NCBI GenBank assembly: GCA_964643575.1
Contig: CAZXTD010000148.1
Span: forward strand, 1 to 10,375
Direction of reading: 5' to 3'
DNA length: 10,375 nucleotides
Source of the DNA: Glaciecola sp964643575
GTDB lineage: Bacteria > Pseudomonadota > Gammaproteobacteria > Enterobacterales > Alteromonadaceae
Shown here one piece after another: positions 1 through 6,822 of the stretch (the first letter of the stretch is position 1; each line of letters starts with the position of its first letter). The notes under the pieces were generated by a model. That model searched no databases, was not told the origin of the DNA, and saw nothing but the letters and a program-made list of their open reading frames with translations. The position numbers were made by a program, and so were the translations under genes.

Positions 1-602
1 GGTCGAGAGAGTACCGCTTGTTGAGCGTTTTTCTGTGTACTGGAAGGCAGCAAGCTTTGGCTAATTAATTCATCGACTTGTTTTAGTGCATCTTGACCAC
101 TAAAGTGCGCTTTGCGGCATGAGCCGTGCAGAACATTGCGCAGTTGTTTTTTGTATACAAACGAAAAGCAAGGCCTGTTATTAAGGTTATTTGGATATGT
201 TAAATCAGATAAGCTCTCACTTAGCCATTGACCTTCATGTTCAGCCTCATCTACTGCATTAACCGATATATTTAGGTCGTAGTAGATGGTTTGATTTTCA
301 TTAAAAAGGTCTGCTTGTTTAACAATAAGTGTGTAAAGGTGACAATGCTCTCCCACCTGATAATGCAGTACTTCAGTTTTTGCCTGATTAGCGACACTTT
401 CGCCCGCAGCGATTGCACCCATAATATCGGTGCTGCTGTCAAAGCTATATTGGCATTGAGGCTCGCTTTGTTCGTTAAAAAAAGTCAGTGAGCAATTGAT
501 AGCTTGTTTGGCACATAACCAGAGGGTAAAGGTATCATGGCTAACGTGTCGCACTATCGGGCCAGCGATAATTACAGGCAACTTGTTAAGAGTATCTGTC
601 AT
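1..602 (-). CDS. PhoD-like (alkaline phosphatase D family) metallophosphatase, N-terminal part only
   Basis: An open frame runs from an ATG at 602 to the left edge without a stop, giving 200 residues of a protein whose C-terminal part lies outside the window. It begins MTDTLNKLPVIIAGPIVRHV and continues with a phrase of the form TLWL, the typical opening of the PhoD-like phosphatase group in which an N-terminal beta-sandwich precedes the metallophosphatase domain. Near residue 160 is LHGSCRKAH, matching the family phrase just before the metal-binding domain. The metal ligands themselves would fall outside the window and cannot be checked. There is no signal peptide, so it is probably cytoplasmic. 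An AAGGAT ribosome site (615-620) precedes the start with a rather long 12-base spacer. The gene is divergent from the lipoprotein at 802. Family assignment is from remembered motifs; the exact substrate is unknown. Confidence 0.8.
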   Translation of the reverse strand, partial: MTDTLNKLPVIIAGPIVRHVSHDTFTLWLCAKQAINCSLTFFNEQSEPQCQYSFDSSTDIMGAIAAGESVANQAKTEVLHYQVGEHCHLYTLIVKQADLFNENQTIYYDLNISVNAVDEAEHEGQWLSESLSDLTYPNNLNNRPCFSFVYKKQLRNVLHGSCRKAHFSGQDALKQVDELISQSLLPSSTQKNAQQAVLSR

Positions 603-679
603 TGCTGAACTAGCATCCTTATTGTTAAATAAGTAATATCAACGGTTTAATAGGGTTAATAATGCCTCAACTAAACACA

Positions 680-704
680 AAATGCACCGAGCAGTCGTGC
701 ATTT
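680..704. repeat. Perfect 8-bp inverted repeat in a divergent intergenic region
   Basis: AAATGCAC (680-687) and GTGCATTT (697-704) are exact reverse complements separated by nine bases. The site lies roughly midway between the divergent phosphatase (start 602) and lipoprotein (start 802) genes. It is not followed by a T-run and neither gene ends here, so a terminator role is unlikely. A regulator-binding site or leader hairpin is more plausible. The symmetry is certain; the function is inference. Confidence 0.45.
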
Positions 705-732
705 AATGTAACAATGTCTTCACGTAGTTTAC

Positions 733-761
733 TTATTAATTGCCAAGTTTTCATTTATACT
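733..761 (+). promoter_or_regulatory. Weak candidate sigma-70 promoter for the lipoprotein gene
   Basis: TATACT at 756-761 is a good -10 hexamer. Only a poor -35 (TTATTA, 733-738) lies 17 bases upstream. The octamer ATTGCCAA occurs twice, at 739-746 and 768-775, flanking the -10 box, and could be a regulator site. Assigned by eye and uncertain. Confidence 0.3.
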
Positions 762-801
762 ACTTCCATTGCCAAATGGCCCCTAATATATTGAAGGTAA
801 T

Positions 802-2019
802 ATGCGTCAAACAATCTCTAAGAGAAGTCACAGCAAAGTTTTAAACTTCCTACTTGTAGCAGTGAGTACATGGCTAGGTGCATGTTCTTATGATAGCAGC
901 GGCAATATATGGACTGATAAAGATCCAAAGGTCATGCTTGTAGATAAGACCATTCAATTATCTGGTGATTGGATAATAGAGCCTAATGCTAAGGCCATGC
1001 TCGACCCACAAACCTCAGGTTTAAGTTTCGCGAATGGTGTTTTGTATACGGTGTCAGACGGCAGTGCGCACGAATCACAAGTTCAACAAATTCATAAATT
1101 GAATCCTCAAAATGGTGCCATTATTGGGCGCTTGGGTCCGCTTAAGCTATCGACTGCCGTCGCTGCAAGTTGCTTTGCTACTTATTTACAAGATAAACCC
1201 GATTACGAAGCTATTGTGACTGTTTCCGGCAAGCCCAATACATGGCTGCTGGTGACTGAAGACGCTAGTAAAGCAAAAGCGTTGAGCGATGATTGCGCCG
1301 CCAAATTTGCTAAAACGGGCTCAACAAATTATCCCACTTTACTTGTGCAAGTTCAGCTAATTGACAATATTTTATACGTAAATGGAGTGCGTTCGCTGCA
1401 GTTTGACGAAAATTTTTCAGTCGGTAACTTTCCCAACGACGGTATTGAAGGAATGGCTGTTACTAAAGACAATAGGATACTTTTCGGTTTAGAAAAAGAC
1501 GCCAACACGCAAGCACGGGTTTTTGAGTTTGATTACACAAATGACTTATTTGATGTACTTGACGAATTCATTGCCGTGCGCGATAGCCAATTATGGCTAC
1601 CAGAATTTGAGCAAGGTAATCATCCGATTAACGGTATGGATATATATTATCCAGATAATTCAAACAGCGCTTATCTGGTCTTGGCTGCGCGCAACGATGA
1701 CCAACTTTGGTTTGTTGACCTAAATAAACAAGCACCAACTAAAATTCTCAACGTTGATTTTTTGGTAAATTGCAGGGAAGGTGAGGTGCTTGATGAAACG
1801 ACGCAATTACAGCAAAACCGTAAAATACTGAGTACTCACGCAATTGCAAATACGGCACTTGAAGGCGTGGCAATCTTTGAAGATCGTATGTACCTGATAA
1901 ATGACCCTTGGAAAAAAGTCTATAAAGACAATCAGACGTGTGCGAAAGACCAAATCAATTACGACACAATGTCGCCCATGTTGTTTCAAACCGCCATTGA
2001 TCCAAAGTGGCTAGAATAA
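802..2019 (+). CDS. Outer-membrane-type lipoprotein, probable beta-propeller (esterase-like/phytase-like family suspected)
   Basis: This 405-residue protein starts with a lipoprotein signal: basic residues, a hydrophobic stretch and the lipobox LGAC, with Cys28 as the acylated residue. Serine follows at +2, which usually means release to the outer membrane. The mature part has repeating beta-strand-rich phrases such as SGLSFANGVLYTVSD near residue 73 and GIEGMAVTKDNRILFGLEKD near residue 215. These resemble the blades of PF13449 ('esterase-like activity of phytase') and other propeller lipoproteins. Four mature cysteines besides Cys28 could form disulfides. A GAAGG ribosome site (793-797) sits just upstream of the ATG. 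The gene seems to stand alone: it is divergent from the phosphatase and is followed by a 154-base gap. That it is a secreted lipoprotein is well supported; the propeller family is a guess and the substrate is unknown. Confidence 0.93.
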   Translation: MRQTISKRSHSKVLNFLLVAVSTWLGACSYDSSGNIWTDKDPKVMLVDKTIQLSGDWIIEPNAKAMLDPQTSGLSFANGVLYTVSDGSAHESQVQQIHKLNPQNGAIIGRLGPLKLSTAVAASCFATYLQDKPDYEAIVTVSGKPNTWLLVTEDASKAKALSDDCAAKFAKTGSTNYPTLLVQVQLIDNILYVNGVRSLQFDENFSVGNFPNDGIEGMAVTKDNRILFGLEKDANTQARVFEFDYTNDLFDVLDEFIAVRDSQLWLPEFEQGNHPINGMDIYYPDNSNSAYLVLAARNDDQLWFVDLNKQAPTKILNVDFLVNCREGEVLDETTQLQQNRKILSTHAIANTALEGVAIFEDRMYLINDPWKKVYKDNQTCAKDQINYDTMSPMLFQTAIDPKWLE

Positions 2020-2157
2020 GCCCTATGGACCGTGTTCAGATCATTTTACGCTAGTCTTGCATCAACGTATCCGTTCTCGATTTTTCAAGTCATCTATTGT
2101 GCGAGCATGCACGTAATAAGCATATAGACATTGATAAACTTAGGCGCACTGTTCGGT

Positions 2158-2172
2158 GTGTCCGGGAGACAC
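2158..2172 (+). promoter_or_regulatory. Short hairpin with the ribosome-binding site in its loop
   Basis: GTGTC (2158-2162) pairs with GACAC (2168-2172) around a CGGGA loop. The Shine-Dalgarno GGGAG (2164-2168) that fixes the start at 2174 is therefore mostly in the loop. A second register, GGTGT (2155-2159) with ACACC (2169-2173), is also possible. It could tune translation of the DCC gene, but a five-pair stem may be chance. Confidence 0.25.
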
Positions 2173-2173
2173 C

Positions 2174-2581
2174 ATGGCATTTACCATTTTTTATGATGGC
2201 CACTGTCCTTTATGCAGGATTGAAATGGATCATCTAAAAAAGCGCAATACCGACGGAAAACTCGCATTCGTTGACATCATGGATGAAGACTTTGCTAAAA
2301 ACTATCCGAGCATGGATTGGCAACGACTTCATGACAGAATTCATGGTGTGCAGGAAGATGGCACCATATTAATTGGTTTAGATGTGACGCATAAGGCATG
2401 GCAAGTATTGGGCAAGGGTTGGTTATATGCGCCTACTCGATGGCCCGTTATCAAATTTTTCGCAGACAAAGCTTATTTGTTCTTTGCAAAGCACCGCCAC
2501 CAAATGTCTTATTGGATCACCAGAAAACAGCGCGGGCCTAGCGCTTGTGAGTCTAAGTTCGACACGCACTACGACAAATAA
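2174..2581 (+). CDS. DCC-family (DUF393) thiol-disulfide oxidoreductase-like protein
   Basis: The 135-residue protein opens with AFTIFYDGHCPLCRIEM, which holds the family signature YDGxCPLC: Asp8, Cys11 and Cys14 give the DCC name. The remainder follows the usual DUF393 pattern: an 'HGVQEDGTILIGLD' phrase at mid-length, then a tryptophan-rich stretch and a C-terminal hydrophobic, basic segment. A third cysteine lies near residue 125. Such proteins have a thioredoxin-like fold with a CxxC site and are predicted to act in thiol redox reactions; the true substrate is not established. A GTG at 2156 would add six residues, but GGGAG at 2164-2168 is correctly spaced only for the ATG at 2174. The downstream dehydrogenase begins 21 bases after the stop, so the two are probably co-transcribed. 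Confidence 0.92.
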   Translation: MAFTIFYDGHCPLCRIEMDHLKKRNTDGKLAFVDIMDEDFAKNYPSMDWQRLHDRIHGVQEDGTILIGLDVTHKAWQVLGKGWLYAPTRWPVIKFFADKAYLFFAKHRHQMSYWITRKQRGPSACESKFDTHYDK

Positions 2582-2602
2582 CCATAGAATAACGAGGAAC
2601 TC

Positions 2603-3337
2603 ATGACAGATTTCAGCAAAAATTGTTTAGTAATAGGCGCGAATGGCGGTATAGCGCAAGCGCTTATTAAGCAATTGTGCGGCGAACCTAACAACTTTGT
2701 TTACACGGTTTCACGTAGCGCTGTTGATAAGATTTACGACAATCAAGCACACACCCAATTTGACTCTAGCGATGAAAACGCTGTGAAAGGCTTTATTGAT
2801 GGCTTAAAAGAGCAAGGGGTCAAGTTATCTACCGTAATCTGCACTACGGGCGTGTTACATACATCAGGAGATAAAAAGCTTAAGCCCGAGAAAAGACTTG
2901 AAGACATTAATGCTGAGCAGTTAAGTGAGTATTTCCGTGTTAATAGTATGGTTCCCGCACTTTGGTTGAAACATTTAATAAAAGTCGTCAACAAAGAAAG
3001 CGCTAAAATCGTCTTTTTCAGCGCTAGAGTGGGCAGCATTAGCGAAAACGGTTTAGGTGGTTGGTATGGTTATCGTGCCTCTAAGGCGGCATTAAATATG
3101 TTGGTGAAAACGGCTAGCGTTGAATATGCTCGTCGGGCACCTAACACTATGCTGGCTTGCTATCACCCCGGTACAGTTGATACCGGATTGTCTAAGCCTT
3201 TCCAAAGTAACGTTAAGCCCGGTAAGTTATTTACACCTCAATTTACTGTTGAGCAATTGCTCAAGCATATGCAAACATTTGTGCAAGAATCCTCGCCCTA
3301 CTATATCGATTGGCAAGGCAAGTCTATTCCCTATTAA
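2603..3337 (+). CDS. Short-chain dehydrogenase/reductase (SDR), C-factor/CsgA-like
   Basis: A 244-residue classical SDR. The N-terminal Rossmann motif is LVIGANGGIA (Gly12, Gly15, Gly16), a variant in which the last glycine of GxxxGxG is alanine. The catalytic pair is in YRASK, with Tyr157 and Lys161. The nearby phrase SARVGSIS (residues 140-147) supplies the serine, most likely Ser145 by spacing to the tyrosine. The stretch around WYGYRASKAALNM and the later CYHPGTVDTGLSKPF match the C-factor-like branch of SDRs, which are NAD(P)-dependent oxidoreductases of mostly unknown substrate. GAGGA (2594-2598) precedes the ATG at good spacing. It is the second gene of an operon with the DCC protein. 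SDR membership is firm; substrate and any signalling role are not. Confidence 0.95.
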   Translation: MTDFSKNCLVIGANGGIAQALIKQLCGEPNNFVYTVSRSAVDKIYDNQAHTQFDSSDENAVKGFIDGLKEQGVKLSTVICTTGVLHTSGDKKLKPEKRLEDINAEQLSEYFRVNSMVPALWLKHLIKVVNKESAKIVFFSARVGSISENGLGGWYGYRASKAALNMLVKTASVEYARRAPNTMLACYHPGTVDTGLSKPFQSNVKPGKLFTPQFTVEQLLKHMQTFVQESSPYYIDWQGKSIPY

Positions 3338-3365
3338 TAATGCACGTTCTAATACAAGACTTTGA

Positions 3366-3383
3366 TGTTAACAACTGTTAACA
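3366..3383. promoter_or_regulatory. Two tandem palindromic TGTTAACA octamers: operator or weak terminator
   Basis: TGTTAACA occurs at 3366-3373 and again at 3376-3383. Each copy is itself a perfect palindrome, and their centres are 10 bp apart, about one helical turn. They end eight bases before the -35 box of the transporter promoter, a position typical for an activator. Alternatively TGTTAAC and GTTAACA fold into a seven-pair hairpin with an AACT loop followed by TTTATT, which could be a weak terminator for the DCC-SDR operon ending at 3337. The sequence alone does not choose between them. Confidence 0.45.
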
Positions 3384-3391
3384 TTTATTGA

Positions 3392-3420
3392 TTGGCAGTA
3401 CATACCATCATGCTTAGAAT
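3392..3420 (+). promoter_or_regulatory. Good sigma-70 promoter for the Na+-dependent transporter
   Basis: TTGGCA (3392-3397, five of six consensus bases) and TAGAAT (3415-3420, five of six) are separated by exactly 17 bases. Transcription would start near 3427 and leave a leader of about 100 bases before the ATG at 3529. Read by eye; no other equally good pair was seen in the gap. Confidence 0.6.
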
Positions 3421-3528
3421 GTTTAATAGCATCTTTATGGCTTAAATGGTCTGGTTTACTGCCTGCAATAACAAGGTCTTGTAAAAGGCATTAAAAATAA
3501 TAAAAACAATAACTTGTAAGGAATTCTT

Positions 3529-4950
3529 ATGGCGGGCTCACGTGAGCAATTTGGCTCAAAACTCGGCTTTGTATTAGCGGCTGCAGGCTCTGCGGTTGGT
3601 ATTGGTAATTTGGTTGGCTTCCCGGTAGGTGCCGCTAAAAATGGAGGTGGTGCATTTTTATTGATGTATGCCATTTTTGTTATCGCAATATGTTTACCGG
3701 TAATGATTGCTGAAATGAGCGTGGGTCGCTCAAGTCAAAAAGACCCTCTTGGTGCGTACACAAACTTATCTGATAATAACCGCGGTTGGCGCATAGCCGG
3801 CTGGCTGTCAATAATCACGCCTTTTATGATTGCGGTCTTCTATTTAGTTATCACCGTTTGGATTTTTGGGTACCTTGTCGAATCGGTAATAGGTAATCTT
3901 GACGTACTTGCAGACCCCGCCACGTTTGGAAACTTTATCACCGGTAATAGTTTATTTGCTTATATGGCCGGTGTGCTGGCTGTCGTGTATCTTATTTTGC
4001 AAGGTGGCGTAAAAGAGGGAATTGAAAAAGCAGCCAAAATACTAATGCCGGCGCTATTTGTTATGCTAATTGGCTTAGTCATATTTGTTTTGTTCCAACC
4101 TAATGCCATGGCCGGTGTCGAGTTTTACCTTATTCCTGACTTCGATAAGATTGATGCAAATGTGGTAAATGGCGCGTTGTCTCAAGCATTTTTCTCTTTA
4201 TCGCTGGGTATGGGCATTATGATCACTTACGGCAGCTATATTGATAAGCGCGCCGACTTACCTGGCTCTGCAAAGCTGGTTGCCTTAACTGATACTGCTG
4301 TTGCATTTACGGCGGGTTTGATGATTTTGCCTGCGATATTTTCATTTAACCCATCGGTAGACACCACCGAACTAAGTGAATCGTCTATTTCGATGATCTT
4401 TTCATATTTACCCCAAATTTTCTTAGAATTACAAACAACCCTTGGGTACGTTGGTGCAAGCATTGTCGCGAGTATTTTCTTTTTACTCGTATTTTTTGCT
4501 GCTATTACCTCTTTAGTATCAATTTTTGAAGTACCGGTTGCCTCGTTGATGAGCGAAAAAGGCGCGAGCCGTAAGATGTCTCTGGTTATCTGCGGGGCTT
4601 TATTGATTGTTTTCTCTCTGATGTGTGCATTTTCGTTTGGCTTCTTTGATTTCTTTACAAAATTTGTAGTTTATGCGGGTACCGATAAGTCGTTTTTTGA
4701 TGTGGTATATGATGTTTTTTACGACACCATTTTACCCCTTAATGGCTTGTTGATTTGTTTATTTGTGAGTTATCGCTGGAAGAGCAAACGGTTTAATGAA
4801 GAGCTTGAGCTTGGAGCTCCTAACTTTAAAAAGAGCTTTTTAGAGCGCTATGTCAATATTTCCATAGGAACTTTTATTCCTTTGATTTTAGCTGGGATAT
4901 TTATCAACACCGTTGCCGCAAAATATTTTGGTACACCTTTAATAGGCTAA
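3529..4950 (+). CDS. Sodium-dependent transporter of the NSS/SNF family (LeuT fold)
   Basis: A 473-residue polytopic inner-membrane protein with about 11-12 hydrophobic segments. The N-terminus aligns without gaps to LeuT: Arg5, GSAVGIGN at 20-27 (including the Na+-site residues Ala22, Val23 and Asn27) and FPVGAAKNGGGAF from 31. The unwound TM6 region appears as SLSLGMGIMITYGSY, and TM8 has FFAAITSLVSIFE, keeping the Ala and Thr-Ser that form the second sodium site in LeuT. Such proteins import amino acids or related compounds driven by Na+. The family's usual Arg at position 30 (extracellular gate, in the WRF phrase) is Gly here (NLVGFP), so it belongs to a variant subgroup. The substrate cannot be read from sequence. 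TAAGGA (3517-3522) is well placed for this start. It appears monocistronic, with its own promoter and terminator. Confidence 0.95.
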   Translation: MAGSREQFGSKLGFVLAAAGSAVGIGNLVGFPVGAAKNGGGAFLLMYAIFVIAICLPVMIAEMSVGRSSQKDPLGAYTNLSDNNRGWRIAGWLSIITPFMIAVFYLVITVWIFGYLVESVIGNLDVLADPATFGNFITGNSLFAYMAGVLAVVYLILQGGVKEGIEKAAKILMPALFVMLIGLVIFVLFQPNAMAGVEFYLIPDFDKIDANVVNGALSQAFFSLSLGMGIMITYGSYIDKRADLPGSAKLVALTDTAVAFTAGLMILPAIFSFNPSVDTTELSESSISMIFSYLPQIFLELQTTLGYVGASIVASIFFLLVFFAAITSLVSIFEVPVASLMSEKGASRKMSLVICGALLIVFSLMCAFSFGFFDFFTKFVVYAGTDKSFFDVVYDVFYDTILPLNGLLICLFVSYRWKSKRFNEELELGAPNFKKSFLERYVNISIGTFIPLILAGIFINTVAAKYFGTPLIG

Positions 4951-4960
4951 TACGAGATAC

Positions 4961-4992
4961 AGAACTGCTCAATCGACTTGAGTAGTTCTTTT
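4961..4992 (+). terminator. Rho-independent terminator of the transporter gene
   Basis: AGAACTGCTCAA (4961-4972) pairs with TTGAGTAGTTCT (4978-4989) through one G-T wobble, giving a 12-pair stem with a five-base loop. A short T-run follows (4989-4992). It begins ten bases after the transporter stop. It reaches into the stop codon of the convergent minus-strand gene (4991-4993). On the minus strand no T-run follows, so it should mainly stop plus-strand transcription. Confidence 0.75.
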
Positions 4993-5872
4993 AGTTTGGC
5001 AACATGTCATAAGGACTAGGAAAAGCTGGGCTAATCCCCAATATTTCATAAGTGCTGCGAGCATCAATCAGCTTCACACTTTTAGGCTTTTCGTTAAGAG
5101 CCCTTTCTTCTGATTCAGCAAAAGAGGGAGCGGGTAGATTAAGCTGCTGCGCACACCACGAATAATAGTCTTTGCGACTTGGGTGCGATAATGCACTAAC
5201 GTTTAGGCTATGCCCCGACAAAGCGGTATCACAAATCACCGCTAAGACCTTAAGTAAGTCAGCTTGATGAATTAAGTTGACTGGATTGTTGCCAGCATCG
5301 AGCTTCTCTCGCTTAACTAAGCTGTATACTGGGTGCCTGAACTGCTGGTGAGTTTCTTTTTTACTTAATCTTTGGTTTACGCTTGGGCCAACCAAACCCG
5401 ATGGCCTGACGATGCATGACTTATCATAGTATTTTGCTCTAATATAATTTTCTACTTGCACATGCGCCATTGCAGACTCACTCACAGGCGATAGAGCTGA
5501 ATCGTTTGTTATGGTTTTATCTGTTTTGCCAAATACAGATGTTGTGCTGATAAATATAAGCTGCTTAAGTTTGGTGTTAAAAGCATGGTCTATCAGCGAC
5601 TGTAAACGATTTGCGTATTGAATACGGTCGAAGTTTTGCCTACCTGGAGGAATATTCAGTACTAAAGTCGATTCTGTGAAAAAGTCTTCAGGCAGGTCAC
5701 TAGGTTTATCTGTATATAGGTTAAAACACTCAACTGTTAATGAGGTGTTGGCAATTTTAGATTGCTTGTTAGTGCTGGTGGTGGTACCAGCAACCGAATA
5801 ACCTTTTTGAATAAAAAGGTCTGCTAAAGGCAGACCTAACCAACCTAAACCAACAATGCTTATAGCTTTCAT
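4991..5872 (-). CDS. NAD(P)-dependent epimerase/dehydratase-like protein (YeeZ-type atypical SDR), possible separate gene
   Basis: Starting at the ATG at 5872 gives a complete 293-residue protein, a normal length for YeeZ-type atypical extended SDRs. The N-terminus MKAISIVGLGWLGLPLA holds the GxGxxG dinucleotide motif (Gly8, Gly10, Gly13). Later landmarks are the family phrases LVLNIPPGR (70-78), FISTTSVFG (107-115) and NLIHQADLL. The usual catalytic YxxxK is not evident and the tyrosine of the SVYG phrase is phenylalanine, as expected for this atypical branch, so catalysis is uncertain. No Shine-Dalgarno precedes this ATG. Translation would depend on coupling to the DUF2884 frame upstream, with which it is now continuous. 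The function of the family is not well defined. Confidence 0.6.
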   Translation of the reverse strand: MKAISIVGLGWLGLPLADLFIQKGYSVAGTTTSTNKQSKIANTSLTVECFNLYTDKPSDLPEDFFTESTLVLNIPPGRQNFDRIQYANRLQSLIDHAFNTKLKQLIFISTTSVFGKTDKTITNDSALSPVSESAMAHVQVENYIRAKYYDKSCIVRPSGLVGPSVNQRLSKKETHQQFRHPVYSLVKREKLDAGNNPVNLIHQADLLKVLAVICDTALSGHSLNVSALSHPSRKDYYSWCAQQLNLPAPSFAESEERALNEKPKSVKLIDARSTYEILGISPAFPSPYDMLPN

Positions 5873-6706
5873 TTTGGCTTTTTTATTGCTGACATCGATA
5901 AGATTTAAGTCACGCAATTCACTTATGCTTTGCAATTGGTTCTCTGTTGCGTCGATTTGCAATAAAGTGTCGCAAAGCACTTCTGCTTTTTCTTCAATTT
6001 CCATTGCAAGCGCGTCGGCGCGTGTCTCAATATCGGTGCTAAGACTTTCCATACGCTTTTCAAAATCATCCATATCACCTGTACCGCTCATCATAGCTCT
6101 TCCTAACACCATTAGCATTTCACCCATAGCGGTAGCCATTAGCTCTTCGGTCATTTCCTCCACTTCACGTTCAAAGTCTCCATTAAGGCCTAAGTCTTTG
6201 TCTAGGTAAGTAGTGTCGAATGTAAGTGAGTCGGGGTTTTGATAAACATGATCTTGAATTGCCTTACTTATTGCTGAAAGCCTTTCATCTATCATTATAG
6301 GCACTTGGCTATTTTCACCTAGCAAGGCGGTAAATACTTCGCTTAGCGCAATATTCGTGATGTTGATTGCTTCTCTAGCAATACTCGCCACCATTGGTAT
6401 GGTGTGCTCGATATCATTGTAGTAACTCTTTGCTAAGCTCTTCTGCTCGTAGTTCAAGTCAATTTCTTTGCCATCGACGATTACGGTGCCTTGTTCATTG
6501 ATTAATATATTCTGTTGCGAATCTGTAATAATACGAAGCTCGTTGTTTGAAAAGCGCAGGTCTGCATTAATATTGGTATCGCATTTGCCGTTAAATTGAT
6601 GTCCGTAATCTTGATACGGCTTAGTATTGCTTGAATCTTGTGCAATACCGGCAAAACTGCTTAGGCTCAAACCTAAGGTGAACGCGATAATTGATGGACC
6701 TTTCAT
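4991..6706 (-). CDS. In-frame fusion of a secreted DUF2884 (YggN-like) domain and an NAD(P)-binding epimerase-like domain
   Basis: One uninterrupted frame of 571 residues starts at the ATG at 6706, chosen because AAAGGAG (6714-6720) is ideally spaced. Residues 1-22 form a signal peptide (MKGPSIIAFTLGLSLSSFAG, then IA). Residues 23-278 are DUF2884/YggN-like: N-terminal strands with 'INEQGTVIVDGKEIDLN', a long acidic helical middle (EREVEEMTEELMATAMGEM) and the two spaced cysteines of that family (Cys42 and Cys245). From residue 279 the sequence becomes a complete Rossmann-type epimerase-like protein. The halves belong in different compartments: the first is exported, the second needs cytosolic NAD(P). 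The joint contains a six-A run; one A fewer would create TGA overlapping the ATG at 5872. The frame is certain; whether it makes one protein is doubtful. Confidence 0.75.
   Translation of the reverse strand: MKGPSIIAFTLGLSLSSFAGIAQDSSNTKPYQDYGHQFNGKCDTNINADLRFSNNELRIITDSQQNILINEQGTVIVDGKEIDLNYEQKSLAKSYYNDIEHTIPMVASIAREAINITNIALSEVFTALLGENSQVPIMIDERLSAISKAIQDHVYQNPDSLTFDTTYLDKDLGLNGDFEREVEEMTEELMATAMGEMLMVLGRAMMSGTGDMDDFEKRMESLSTDIETRADALAMEIEEKAEVLCDTLLQIDATENQLQSISELRDLNLIDVSNKKAKMKAISIVGLGWLGLPLADLFIQKGYSVAGTTTSTNKQSKIANTSLTVECFNLYTDKPSDLPEDFFTESTLVLNIPPGRQNFDRIQYANRLQSLIDHAFNTKLKQLIFISTTSVFGKTDKTITNDSALSPVSESAMAHVQVENYIRAKYYDKSCIVRPSGLVGPSVNQRLSKKETHQQFRHPVYSLVKREKLDAGNNPVNLIHQADLLKVLAVICDTALSGHSLNVSALSHPSRKDYYSWCAQQLNLPAPSFAESEERALNEKPKSVKLIDARSTYEILGISPAFPSPYDMLPN
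5870..5887 (-). other. Fusion joint with six-A run; suspected frameshift or lost stop
   Basis: Reading on the minus strand the joint is AAT AAA AAA GCC AAA ATG. If the A6 run (5884 to 5879) were A5, the first frame would read AAT AAA AAG CCA AAA TGA. It would then stop in a TGA that overlaps the ATG at 5872, the standard arrangement of translationally coupled genes. A substitution of a former TAA to AAA would also explain the fusion. The run is shorter than those usually linked to strong transcriptional slippage. Confidence 0.5.
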
Positions 6707-6778
6707 ATTAAGTCTCCTTTGCCTATCATTTGATAAAGGCGGGGTAGTTGTGAAAATTAGCATGTTTTTATCTAGCCT

Positions 6779-6808
6779 TTTATAGGCCTTGTTTATGTTT
6801 GTTAGCAA
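6779..6808 (-). promoter_or_regulatory. Candidate sigma-70 promoter of the DUF2884-epimerase gene
   Basis: On the minus strand TTGCTA (6808 to 6803) and TATAAA (6784 to 6779) are separated by 18 bases. The start at 6706 would have a leader of about 65 bases. The -35 overlaps a small inverted repeat, TTAGC-AAT-GCTAA (6802-6814), and a 17-bp palindrome lies just upstream, so the promoter may be regulated. Confidence 0.45.
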
Positions 6809-6822
6809 TGCTAATGCCAAAA

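Noticed and set aside
2156..2173. GTG start six codons before the DCC protein
   Set aside because: No ribosome site precedes it, while GGGAG is correctly placed for the ATG at 2174.
3461..3495. Structured leader or riboswitch in the transporter 5' region
   Set aside because: Only short bulged pairings (TGCCT with AGGCA, ACAA with TTGT) were found and none matches a known riboswitch.
5879..5884. Programmed frameshift site at the A6 run
   Set aside because: The run is not in the phase of a canonical A-AAA-AAG heptamer and is short for slippage; no supporting downstream structure was seen. Mutation or sequence error is simpler.
5856..6209. 117-codon plus-strand frame inside the DUF2884-epimerase gene
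   Set aside because: Serine/isoleucine-rich shadow of the coding strand, no ribosome site and no recognisable domain.
6707..6820. Upstream extension of the DUF2884 frame to a start at 6820
   Set aside because: It would place 38 extra residues before a perfect signal peptide and would cover the predicted promoter; the ribosome site AAAGGAG fits only the ATG at 6706.
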